Source of the DNA: Bacteroidales bacterium UBA4230
GTDB lineage: Bacteria; Bacteroidota; Bacteroidia; Bacteroidales; UBA932
Direction of reading: 5' to 3'
Assembly (NCBI GenBank): GCA_002395605.1
Contig: DGXO01000050.1
Location: forward strand, 1 to 9,566
DNA: 9,566 nucleotides
Positions within the stretch are counted from its first letter, which is position 1; every line of letters begins with the position of its first letter. The position numbers were made by a program, and so were the translations under genes. Below are positions 1-7,018 of the stretch, in pieces. The notes under the pieces were generated by a model that saw nothing but the letters and a program-made list of their open reading frames with translations, did no database searches and was not told the origin of the DNA.

Positions 1-1
1 G

Positions 2-2674
2 CAGTTTGTGGTGGTGACGGGCCTTAGCGGCAGCGGCAAAAGCTCGCTGGCGTTTGACACTATTTACGCCGAAGGCCAGCGCCGTTACATGGACACTCTC
101 TCCACGTATGCCAAACACTTCATGGGCATACTGGAAAAGCCTGAGGTTGAGGAGATAAACGGTCTCAGCCCCATCATTGCCATAGAGCAGAAAACAACCG
201 GCAACAACCCCCGTTCTACGGTTGGAACCATTACGGAAATATACGATTTCCTGCGCCTTCTGTACGCAAAGGGGTCGCGCGCAATTTCCCCGGAAAGCGG
301 GATGGAGATGGTCAGGTACAATGACTCCCAGATTGTGGACCTTGTGCTTACCACTTTTGCGGGCCGAAAATGTTACCTGTTGTCGCCACTCATTAGAGGC
401 CGAAAAGGCCATTACCGCGAACTCTTTGAACAGCTCAGAAAGCGCGGTTACACGGAAGTGAGAGTGGACGGCGAAATACAGGACATAGTCCCGGAAATGG
501 CCCTGGACCGCTACAAGCCGCATTTCATAGAACTTGTGGTAGACCGCCTGGTGCCGGAGGCAGGGGACGACCGCCGCATCCGTGATTCCGTGGGCAAGGC
601 CCTTGGAATCGGCAAAGGTTCCGTAGCCATACTGGATGTGGAGACAGGCAAGCTTTCCCACTACTCCAAGCACCTTGTAGACCCTGTAAGCGGCCTGTCA
701 CTCCAGGAGCCTCAGCCGCACAGCTTCTCCTTCAACTCCCCGCAGGGTTACTGTCCTCACTGCAAGGGCCTTGGGACCATTGTTGACGTTAACATAGACA
801 CCATTATCCCGGACCGCAGCAAGAGCATCGCGGACGGCGCAATCGTGCCGCTTGGGAAGGTGAGGGAAAACCGCAAGTTCGACATCATCCGCGCCATAGC
901 CCGCAAATACGGATTCAGCCTGTACGACCCCATCGGCACGCTCCCCGACGAAGCCGTAAGCCTTCTTGTGTATGGCTCCGAGGACCTTTTCCGCGTAGGG
1001 GAAGGCTCCCTCACGGAAATGGAAAGCTGGGGCGGCGTAATAGAAAACATAGAAGACACCGTTACCTGCCCGGTGTGCAAAGGCACGCGTCTCAACCAGG
1101 AGGCAATGTGTTTCAGGGTAGACGGCAAAACCATTGCCGAAGTATCGGCCATGGAGATATCCGAGCTTTCAAAATGGCTGGAAAAGATTCCGGCGGGCTT
1201 CAACCAGAAGGAGCTCAGCGTCTCAAGGGACATCCTCAAAGAGCTCAGGGAACGCGTTAGATTCATGCTGGATGTGGGCCTGGACTACCTGTCGCTGGAT
1301 CGTCCCACCGGGTCTCTTTCCGGCGGTGAAAGCCAGCGCATACGCCTTGCAACGCAGATAGGCTCCAAGCTGGTGAATGTGCTGTACATCCTTGACGAGC
1401 CGTCTATCGGCCTTCACCAAAAGGACAACCGCAAACTCATTGCTTCCCTCAAGGCCCTCAGGGACGAAGGCAACTCCGTGATGGTTGTGGAGCACGACGC
1501 AGAGACGATGCTGAGCGCCGACTGGCTGGTGGACGTTGGCCCCGGCGCTGGCGAAAACGGCGGCCGAATCTGCGCCAACGGCCCCCTGACAGAGCTCCTG
1601 AAAAAGGGTAAATCCATAACCCTGGACTATCTCAGGGGCAAACGCTCCATTGAGGTTCCGGCCGAAAGACGCCGCGGAAACGGGAAGTTCCTTACCCTCA
1701 AAGGCGCCACTGGAAACAACCTCAAAAGCGTGGACGTGAGTTTCCCGCTGGGGTGCCTCATTGGCGTTGCGGGCCTTTCCGGCTCAGGAAAAAGCTCCCT
1801 TGTGAACGAGACCCTCATGCCCATCCTCAAGCAGAAGTTCTACCGCAGCAAGGAGCGCCCGCTGTCTTACAAAAGCATTGAGGGCGTGGAGTTTATAGAC
1901 AAGCTCATAGAGATAGACCAAAGTCCCATAGGCCGAACACCCCGCTCCAACCCCGCCACTTTCACGGCCGTTTTCAACGATATCCGGCAGCTCTTTGAAG
2001 AGACGCAGGACGCCAAGGTCCGTGGCTACAAGGCGGGCAGGTTCTCCTTCAACGTCCCCGGCGGCCGCTGCGAAGACTGCAAGGGCGCCGGCATCAAGGT
2101 GATAGAGATGAACTTCCTGCCCTCCGTGCACGTCCCCTGCGAAACCTGCGGCGGCAGACGCTACAACGAAGACACCCTGGCCGTACGCTACAAGGGCAAG
2201 AACATCAACGACATCCTGGAGATGTCCATCTCCGAGGCCTACGAATTCTTCAAGCCCGTCCCTCGCATTGCCGCCAAACTAAAGGCCATGCTGGACGTGG
2301 GTCTTGGATACGTCCGCCTTGGGCAGAGCGCCGTTACCCTTTCCGGCGGTGAAAGCCAGCGAATGAAACTTGCGGCCGAACTCTCTCGCCCATCTACCGG
2401 CAACACCCTCTACATCCTTGACGAGCCCACCACCGGTCTTCACTTTGAAGACATAAAAGTGCTCCTTAGCGTACTCCAGAGGCTGGTCGATGCCGGAAAC
2501 ACCATCATTATCATAGAACACAACCTGGATGTCCTTAAGAGCGTGGACTACCTCTTTGACATGGGCCCTGAAGGCGGCCGTCGCGGCGGCCTCATTGTGG
2601 CCGAAGGCACCCCTGAGCAGCTTTCTGCGGATCCCCGTTCCGTCACCGGCCCGTATCTGAAGGACGTGCTGTAG
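2..2674 (+). CDS. uvrA: UvrA, excinuclease ABC subunit A (5' partial)
   Basis: UvrA is the DNA-damage-sensing ATPase of nucleotide excision repair; it loads UvrB on lesions in the cytoplasm. The reading frame is open at the window edge (Q-F-V-V-V-T-G-L-S-G), so by comparison with E. coli UvrA about 25 N-terminal residues are missing; residues below count from the GTG at nt 8. Two ABC modules are complete: Walker A GLSGSGKSS at 5-13 and 589-597, signature LSGGESQ at 437-443 and 778-784, Walker B with DEP at 463-465 and 805-807. Zinc-binding cysteine pairs are present at C249/C252 with C354/C357, and at C688/C691 with C711/C714. The UvrB-binding region (about 115-230) and insertion domain (about 270-345) are present, so this is a canonical rather than a short UvrA2-type protein. 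The zinc site of the UvrB-binding region has lost its ligands (see findings). The gene converges on the nitroreductase gene, with repeats between. Confidence 0.97.
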   Translation, partial: QFVVVTGLSGSGKSSLAFDTIYAEGQRRYMDTLSTYAKHFMGILEKPEVEEINGLSPIIAIEQKTTGNNPRSTVGTITEIYDFLRLLYAKGSRAISPESGMEMVRYNDSQIVDLVLTTFAGRKCYLLSPLIRGRKGHYRELFEQLRKRGYTEVRVDGEIQDIVPEMALDRYKPHFIELVVDRLVPEAGDDRRIRDSVGKALGIGKGSVAILDVETGKLSHYSKHLVDPVSGLSLQEPQPHSFSFNSPQGYCPHCKGLGTIVDVNIDTIIPDRSKSIADGAIVPLGKVRENRKFDIIRAIARKYGFSLYDPIGTLPDEAVSLLVYGSEDLFRVGEGSLTEMESWGGVIENIEDTVTCPVCKGTRLNQEAMCFRVDGKTIAEVSAMEISELSKWLEKIPAGFNQKELSVSRDILKELRERVRFMLDVGLDYLSLDRPTGSLSGGESQRIRLATQIGSKLVNVLYILDEPSIGLHQKDNRKLIASLKALRDEGNSVMVVEHDAETMLSADWLVDVGPGAGENGGRICANGPLTELLKKGKSITLDYLRGKRSIEVPAERRRGNGKFLTLKGATGNNLKSVDVSFPLGCLIGVAGLSGSGKSSLVNETLMPILKQKFYRSKERPLSYKSIEGVEFIDKLIEIDQSPIGRTPRSNPATFTAVFNDIRQLFEETQDAKVRGYKAGRFSFNVPGGRCEDCKGAGIKVIEMNFLPSVHVPCETCGGRRYNEDTLAVRYKGKNINDILEMSISEAYEFFKPVPRIAAKLKAMLDVGLGYVRLGQSAVTLSGGESQRMKLAAELSRPSTGNTLYILDEPTTGLHFEDIKVLLSVLQRLVDAGNTIIIIEHNLDVLKSVDYLFDMGPEGGRRGGLIVAEGTPEQLSADPRSVTGPYLKDVL

Positions 2675-2690
2675 GGCACTCGATGTCTTT

Positions 2691-2753
2691 GCGCCAAACT
2701 TCCGTTGCCTCTGCGCCAAACTTCCGTTGCCCTGGCACCAGAGTACCCTTGCC
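2691..2753. repeat. Tandem direct repeats, 22-bp period (word GCGCCAAACTTCCGTTGCC)
   Basis: The 19-mer GCGCCAAACTTCCGTTGCC occurs perfectly at 2691-2709 and 2713-2731. A degenerate third copy at 2735-2753 matches 14 of 19 positions. All three start exactly 22 bp apart. The last three bases of the third unit are the first three of the 135-bp element copy A. The array lies just after the uvrA stop codon. I see no inverted copy of this word in the window. Confidence 0.85.
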
Positions 2754-2885
2754 GTGTTTACATTTAGATTGCCTGTAGTGGCGTTTTTAATGTAAACACG
2801 GCAGCGTTTTCCACGAAAATGGCCGATTTCCTTGCCATGTGTGCAGTGAAATCGGCCTTGTGAGCGTTTTAAGTGTAAACACGGC
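2751..2885 (+). repeat. 135-bp palindromic intergenic element, copy A
   Basis: Copy A of a three-copy family. The word GCCGTGTTTACA lies at 2751-2762, its complement TGTAAACACGGC at 2791-2802, a degenerate direct copy (GCCATGTGTGCA) at 2834-2845, and the complement again at 2874-2885. This makes two 52-bp units (2751-2802 and 2834-2885) offset by 83 bp. A perfect 10-bp stem, GGCCGATTTC at 2821-2830 with GAAATCGGCC at 2848-2857, encloses the third word. It differs from copy B at about 6 of 135 positions. It sits between the convergent uvrA and nitroreductase genes, so bidirectional termination or RNA end protection is possible. No clear hairpin-plus-T-tract terminator is seen. Confidence 0.93.
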
Positions 2886-2898
2886 TGGCGCATATGCC

Positions 2899-2957
2899 GT
2901 GGACCAGGTCCAGTGCCCTTGTGGACCTGGTCCACAAGGGCACTGGAACAGGTCTAC
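2899..2957. repeat. 22-bp-period repeats with overlapping inverted repeats (word TGGACCAGGTCCA)
   Basis: Three related words start at 2900 (TGGACCAGGTCCA), 2922 (TGGACCTGGTCCAC) and 2944 (TGGAACAGGTCTAC), exactly 22 bp apart. Because the word is nearly self-complementary, two perfect hairpins overlap. One is a 14-bp stem, 2899-2912 with 2922-2935. The other is a 17-bp stem, 2909-2925 with 2931-2947, with a 5-nt loop. They use shared bases and cannot form together. The region lies 27 bp from the end of the nitroreductase gene, which is transcribed toward it. Confidence 0.85.
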
Positions 2958-2983
2958 ATAGCCGCCGGGCCAGGTTTGCGCTA

Positions 2984-3592
2984 TCAGAAGAAGCGAACGA
3001 TGTCCTCCAGAGGCCTTCTCTGCGGCCTGGATGGTTCCTGTGCCCGATACCCTAAGGCAATTACCGCCATTACGGTTTCGTCTTCCGGGATACCGAGGCA
3101 GGCGCGTATGGCATCGCTGTCGCGCATTCCCATTATGAGGGTGTCGAAGCCCATTGCGCGGGCCTTGAGTATAAGATAGGCGTTGCTGAGGCCGTTGTCG
3201 TAGGCGCCCCAGCCGTCTCCGATCTCATTGGTGGCAACTCCGCGGAAGAAGCCTGACTTGCCATTTTCGAAAGTAGATACAATGAGTACGGGGGCATCCG
3301 AGACCCTGTCCTTGTTGCCGCCTATCATTTCAAGAAGAGCGGTGCGCTTTTCTCCTGGCATGGCAACATAATATTTGCTTGGCTGCTGGTTTGCCCAGGA
3401 CGGAGCTTCCTGGGTGGAAAGGAGAAGTTCACGGACCTCTGCCTCCGAGATGCTCTTGGATGCATCATAGGCCCGGACACTGCGGCGGGTAGTGATGACT
3501 TCGTCAAAAGAGGTGCCTGAAGTATTTTTTGCAGGCTCGCCACAGGCCATGACGGCACTGGCTACAAGCGCCATAAATAACAGTTTTTTCAT
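2984..3592 (-). CDS. Nitroreductase-family FMN oxidoreductase with lipoprotein signal
   Basis: A 202-residue protein of the nitroreductase fold, which binds FMN and uses NAD(P)H to reduce nitro compounds, quinones or related substrates; the true substrate cannot be told from sequence. Family signatures visible are TTRRSVRAY (34-42, FMN phosphate contact), APSWANQQP (63-71), the GxxTLIMGMR stretch (148-157), ALGYR (179-183) and the C-terminal RRPLEDIVRF (192-201). The N terminus is a type II signal peptide: MKK, a hydrophobic run, and a lipobox V-M-A-C with Cys17 as the predicted lipidated residue. The enzyme is therefore predicted to be anchored in the envelope rather than cytoplasmic. The residues after Cys17 (G-E-P-A-K) do not look like the acidic surface-export signal of Bacteroidetes, so a periplasm-facing location is more likely. 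The ATG at 3592 is chosen because it starts the signal peptide. The gene is single and convergent with uvrA. Confidence 0.9.
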   Translation of the reverse strand: MKKLLFMALVASAVMACGEPAKNTSGTSFDEVITTRRSVRAYDASKSISEAEVRELLLSTQEAPSWANQQPSKYYVAMPGEKRTALLEMIGGNKDRVSDAPVLIVSTFENGKSGFFRGVATNEIGDGWGAYDNGLSNAYLILKARAMGFDTLIMGMRDSDAIRACLGIPEDETVMAVIALGYRAQEPSRPQRRPLEDIVRFF

Positions 3593-3614
3593 AAACGATG
3601 TATTCTAATCGTTT

Positions 3615-3622
3615 CAAATTTA
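3615..3622 (-). promoter_or_regulatory. Putative -7 box for the nitroreductase gene
   Basis: On the minus strand, TAAATTTG fits the Bacteroidetes -7 consensus TAnnTTTG and lies 22 bp upstream of the ATG at 3592. No TTG sits at the ideal 19-21 bp upstream distance; the nearest good one is about 27 bp away. The call rests on the -7 box and its position in an AT-rich gap between divergent genes. Confidence 0.45.
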
Positions 3623-3693
3623 GCAAAAAATATCCGGAATCATAAGAAACAAAAAAACATTCACGTGAAACAACACTATTTGTTACGGCTATA

Positions 3694-3724
3694 TTGTCAA
3701 ATATCCTGAGGCTTGCCAACTTTG
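3694..3724 (+). promoter_or_regulatory. Putative promoter of the transposase gene
   Basis: TTG at 3694-3696, a 20-bp spacer, then CAACTTTG at 3717-3724 (one mismatch to TAnnTTTG). The ATG at 3729 starts 5 nt after the box, so a transcript from here would have almost no leader. The match is imperfect and the call is tentative. Confidence 0.35.
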
Positions 3725-3728
3725 CATC

Positions 3729-4644
3729 ATGAAAGAAACGTATCATATCTGCTTCACTTCTCATGACGAAGTGATGTTCCGGGATGCCGAAGACCACGAC
3801 GCCTTTATAAATATAATGGCCTTGCAGTCCTTCTCTACCGGAACGGAGATTATGGCCGACGCCGAGATGTCCACACATGTCCACCAGGGAGTATTTACGG
3901 ACAAGCCCATGGAGTTTGCCCGTCGCGAGAGGATGTCCTATACCAAGTACTTCAACGCAAAATATGGCAGGAAAGGCCGATTCGGCCAAAAGTACACTTT
4001 CATGGCAAAAGTCATAGGGTTGTATCATATTCTGGCTCTGCTGTCGTATATTCTCCGGAACGGGTTGCATCACGGTGCCTCCGCCACAGCCTTCGGCTAC
4101 CTGTTTTGCAGCATCAGGGATATGTTTGCGCAGGACCTGGGCTTTTGTCAGGATACCCCTGTGGTTATGTCCAGGCAGGAAATAGCATCTTACCTTCCCC
4201 CGCTTTTCAGAGTTCCCGGACTCATTTCAGATGAACGGGCGCGGCGTATTCGTGCGCAGTTCTTTCATGGAACTGCGCCGAACCGAACAGTATTACAGTT
4301 CGCCCCGGAACTTCCTTTACCAGATGAACCGGCTTTCTGACGACTCCTGGCTCAAAGAGCAACTGAAGGACAATACCGGTGCACCTATTACCATTGCCGA
4401 AATCGAACATGCCGACGAAAAGACTGTGGCTCAAATGCTTAACAACGAGTATGGCAGGAATTTCAGCCGCACGCGCCTGCAAGATTTGGATGTGTGCATG
4501 CTCATAGACAGGGAACTTTGCCGGCCGTTCGGAGCCACTTCCGCATACCAGCTTACGCTTTCCCAGAAACAGCGGATTGCCCGCCAGCTGAAGAATGAGT
4601 TTCACGTGTCTGATGCCCAGATATGCCGATGTCTGGTGCTGTAG
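3729..4644 (+). pseudogene. RAYT-like Y1/HUH transposase, split by a +1 frameshift
   Basis: HUH-superfamily transposase of the Y1 (IS200/REP-associated) type, which nicks single-stranded DNA through a catalytic tyrosine. The first frame (3729-4340) carries the HUH motif H50-V51-H52 within MSTHVHQGVF. It continues with YTKYFNAKYGRKGRFGQK (71-88), typical of RAYT proteins, and LSYILRNGL, where Y107 aligns with the family's catalytic tyrosine by position. After about residue 156 the natural continuation lies in another frame (4186-4644): FSEFPDSFQMNGRGVFVRSS, then a C-terminal domain ending in a helix-turn-helix-like stretch (LSQKQRIARQLKNEFHVSD). The switch falls at the C5 run 4197-4201. Removing one C gives a continuous protein of about 304 residues (SYLPRFSEFPDS). 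It may be an inactivating insertion, a sequencing error, or a programmed shift at CCC-C. Copy B of the 135-bp repeat begins 6 bp after the stop. Confidence 0.85.
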
Positions 4645-4650
4645 CACTTT

Positions 4651-4785
4651 GCCGTGTTTACATTTAGACTGCCTGTAGCGGCGTTTTCCATGTAAACACG
4701 GCAGCGTTTTTCACGAAAATGGCCGATTTCCTTGCCGTGTGTGCAGTGAAATCGGCCTTGTGAGCGTTTTAAGTGTAAACACGGC
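4651..4785 (+). repeat. 135-bp palindromic intergenic element, copy B
   Basis: Same orientation and length as copy A. Words lie at 4651-4662 (+), 4691-4702 (-), 4734-4745 (+, GCCGTGTGTGCA) and 4774-4785 (-). The 10-bp core stem is 4721-4730 with 4748-4757. It fills nearly all of the gap between the transposase stop (4644) and the DUF2207 stop (4801), two convergent genes, leaving 6 bp on one side and 15 bp on the other. The word GTAG in the first loop (CTGTAGCGGCG) is also present in copies A and C. Confidence 0.93.
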
Positions 4786-4800
4786 TGGCATGCCCCGTAC

Positions 4801-6456
4801 CTATCTTCCGCCACCGCCAAAGCCGCCGCCGGAGAAGCCGCCGCCACCGCCAAAGGAGGAGTGGCCGCCGGTGCCGTTGATGTTGCCGGCCTTGGCAACC
4901 GCGTTGCCGAAGGAGCGGGTGCTCATGTTGTTGGTCCAGAGGACCATGTAGGTGAAGGTGTTGGAGTCCATGCCGGTGCTGCGGGCAACCTCTTCATAGA
5001 TAGCCGGGTACAGCTTTTTGAACTGCTTGGCGACTTTCTCTGCAATGCCGAATAGCTGGGCGTACACCAGGTAATCCTTCCAGAGGCCAACCTCGGCGGA
5101 ACCTCTTTCTCCGCTCATTGTGAAGTCCTTCAGGAAGTTACGGAACTCTATGAGGTGGCAGGCCTGCTGCTGACCCTCCGTTGTGCAGTTGCCCTCCGTG
5201 AGGAAGTAGCCCTTGTCACGGAACCAGGTTTTGCCGCGCGCCACGGCACGGTCGGGCCAAGCTGTCATTTTCTTGTAGTTCTTGGTAGACCACTTCTCGA
5301 ACTCGTTCTTTTCCAGGAGTTTGTTTTCTCCGGCGGCACTGAGCGCCCACTGGAAGAGGTCTTCCTCAACGTCGTCCATACTGGCGGTATCGGCCTCAAA
5401 AAGAAGGTTCACGCGTTTGTCGGACTTAGGGTCCGGTTGCACCTTGAGCTTTCCGTCCATGATCCAGCGAAGGAAAAAGGCTCCTATGATATTCTGGGCT
5501 GGGACACTGCTTCCAAACCGGCCTCCCTTTGCAAGGAGATATTCCGCGGCAAAGAGGTTCTTATCCAGCGGTACGTCCCTGTACCAGCCGTCGATTTTGG
5601 TTTTGCCGAAGATTGATTTTTTCCACTTGTACCCAAGGGCCGAAGCTATGGCAACGTAAATCGCCAGGAAGAGGCCACCAAGGAAAACGAGGGCAAAACC
5701 CAGCAGGAACCACTTTTCCGCGGGGTCTTCCTCTCCGTAGGAGCTGTCTTCAAGGGCCCTGTCTATGAGTTCCTGAACGGGGCCGCCTTTCACAACCGTG
5801 GGCTGGAAAATGCCCTTTTCAAACTTCACAAGGGTGATGAGCTTTGAGCTGTAGCCCATGGACTCGGAGGTTTCGGCCACAACTTTTCCGCCAACCACAT
5901 TTATGTCTCCGTAAAAGCCGAAGGCCCATACGCGGGTGTTGTCGTAGGTCCAGGCGGGGCAGTCGAAGGCGGGATAGATTGTCACCCTGGCGTGCTGCGG
6001 GGCATCCGGCATGCCGGGGTTCACGAACATGAAGTTGAAGGCGTCGGCGTCGTCATAGGCCTGTACAAGGCCCGTGAGGGTGAATGTCACCTCCCAATTG
6101 TGGTCTCCGGATTCCCCGAGGCCCCAGCAGAGTTCGGCCCCGCCGCGCTTTCTGACAATGCCGCACTTTCCGGTTTTCCAGCTGCGGGAGCGGTCTACGT
6201 CCCAGCCATCCCCAAGGCTCTGCATGGGAACGCCGTTGTCCTTTACGCTAAGTGAGCCGATGGTCATGGGGCCAAGGTTCTCTACCGGCAGATACCACTC
6301 GGTGTTTTCAGAGCCAACAAACATGCTCCAGCGCTGGGTGACCACCGCGCTGCCGTCCTTATTGACGGCTACGCTTATGTCAAGGTCCTTAACCTCATGG
6401 GCCGCTGCCGCAGCGCAGAGCGCCGCAGCAGCAACAAGTGCCAAAAGTCTTTTCAT
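4801..6456 (-). CDS. DUF2207-family membrane protein with Gly-rich C-terminal tail
   Basis: A 551-residue predicted envelope protein of the DUF2207 family; molecular role unknown. It starts with a Sec signal peptide (MKRLLALVAAAALCAAAAA, cut probably near H20). An extracytoplasmic beta-rich domain follows (about 21-245, with the family-typical opening of a short 'VNKDGSAVVTQRW' stretch and a 'WYLPVENLG' stretch). One strong membrane segment lies at about 249-275. A mostly hydrophilic, presumably cytoplasmic half follows, ending in a glycine-rich tail (GGGGGFSGGGFGGGGR), characteristic of this family. The ATG directly follows the stop of lemA with no gap (TAG-ATG), so the two are co-transcribed and probably translationally coupled. 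LemA and DUF2207 proteins are often encoded side by side, which suggests a shared envelope function. This gene is convergent with the transposase gene, with copy B between. Confidence 0.9.
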   Translation of the reverse strand: MKRLLALVAAAALCAAAAAHEVKDLDISVAVNKDGSAVVTQRWSMFVGSENTEWYLPVENLGPMTIGSLSVKDNGVPMQSLGDGWDVDRSRSWKTGKCGIVRKRGGAELCWGLGESGDHNWEVTFTLTGLVQAYDDADAFNFMFVNPGMPDAPQHARVTIYPAFDCPAWTYDNTRVWAFGFYGDINVVGGKVVAETSESMGYSSKLITLVKFEKGIFQPTVVKGGPVQELIDRALEDSSYGEEDPAEKWFLLGFALVFLGGLFLAIYVAIASALGYKWKKSIFGKTKIDGWYRDVPLDKNLFAAEYLLAKGGRFGSSVPAQNIIGAFFLRWIMDGKLKVQPDPKSDKRVNLLFEADTASMDDVEEDLFQWALSAAGENKLLEKNEFEKWSTKNYKKMTAWPDRAVARGKTWFRDKGYFLTEGNCTTEGQQQACHLIEFRNFLKDFTMSGERGSAEVGLWKDYLVYAQLFGIAEKVAKQFKKLYPAIYEEVARSTGMDSNTFTYMVLWTNNMSTRSFGNAVAKAGNINGTGGHSSFGGGGGFSGGGFGGGGR

Positions 6457-7002
6457 CTAGATTTCCGGGTAATCTTTCTTACTAACGTCGTCGGCAAGGT
6501 AATCACGCTTGGCAAAGCCAAGGATACCGGCAACGAGGGAGGTGGGGAATACGCGAACCTGCTGGTTGAACATGGTTACGGTATCGTTGAAGGTCATGCG
6601 GGACAGACGGACGTTTTCCTCGTAGTCCTTGATGTCCTTCATGGTCTGCTGGTAGTTGGCGCTGGCCTTGAGGTCCGGGTAGGCTTCGGCCACGGCAATG
6701 AGCTTGGCGCCAATTGCGGCAAGGGCTTCCTCGTTGGCGTTGATGTCGGCTGCGGTGGGACTGGGAGAAGAGACAATCTTTCTCTCCTTCACAATCTTCT
6801 CAAGGGTGTCGGCCTCATAGGAAGCGTACTCCCTGGTGAGCTTGATGAGGGCCTTGAGGGCATCAAAACGGCTGATTTGCTGGACGTTGATCTGCTTCAG
6901 GGCGTTGTTGCATTTTTCGTCGCTTTTGACAAGGCGGTTTTGTACGCCGATAACCCAGATTACCAGGATGGCCAGAACGGCAAGAACAATTGCTAGAGTC
7001 AT
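6457..7002 (-). CDS. lemA: LemA family protein
   Basis: A 181-residue LemA-family protein. An N-terminal membrane anchor (about 3-20, TLAIVLAVLAILVIWVIGV) is followed by a soluble helical domain. Family marks are the YPDLKAS motif (109-114) and, further on, EENVRLSRMTFNDTVTMFN followed by VFPTSLVAGILGF (151-163), the conserved 'R..yN..v..yN...fP' region. LemA proteins are widespread membrane-anchored helical proteins whose biochemical role is not established; in Gram-positive bacteria they are linked to antigen processing and in others to envelope functions. It is the first gene of a two-gene unit with the DUF2207 gene (stop codon immediately followed by that gene's ATG). It is divergent from the DUF975 gene, with a 75-bp AT-rich promoter gap. 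A weak minus-strand box TATATTCG (7024-7031) may serve as its -7 element. Confidence 0.92.
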   Translation of the reverse strand: MTLAIVLAVLAILVIWVIGVQNRLVKSDEKCNNALKQINVQQISRFDALKALIKLTREYASYEADTLEKIVKERKIVSSPSPTAADINANEEALAAIGAKLIAVAEAYPDLKASANYQQTMKDIKDYEENVRLSRMTFNDTVTMFNQQVRVFPTSLVAGILGFAKRDYLADDVSKKDYPEI

Positions 7003-7018
7003 AGTACATGTAGTTTTA

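Noticed and set aside
2691..2753. Possible small CRISPR array
   Set aside because: The 19-bp repeats are separated by only 3 bp, and the other arrays have 9-13 bp between words; none has spacers of about 30 bp, and there are no cas genes.
2279..2935. Minus-strand open frame of 218 codons running through copy A into uvrA
   Set aside because: It is a shadow of uvrA in its larger part, and the rest is translation of the palindromic element. A similar stretch (HLKRSQGRFHCTHGKEIGHF) is open in copies A and B only because they are near-identical; the same frame is stopped by TAA in copy C.
4231..4644. Separate downstream gene starting at the internal ATG 4231
   Set aside because: The frame is already open from 4186 and its sequence continues the transposase directly (FSEFPDSFQMNGRG), so it is the displaced 3' half of that gene and not an independent one.
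4602..4898. Minus-strand open frame of 98 codons through copy B
   Set aside because: Overlaps the ends of the transposase and DUF2207 genes and the repeat; low-complexity Pro/Ala start comes from the antisense of the Gly-rich tail. No support as a gene.
5155..6460. Several plus-strand open frames opposite the DUF2207 gene
   Set aside because: High-GC antisense shadows; the minus-strand frame has a signal peptide, membrane segment and family tail, and the plus frames show no family features.
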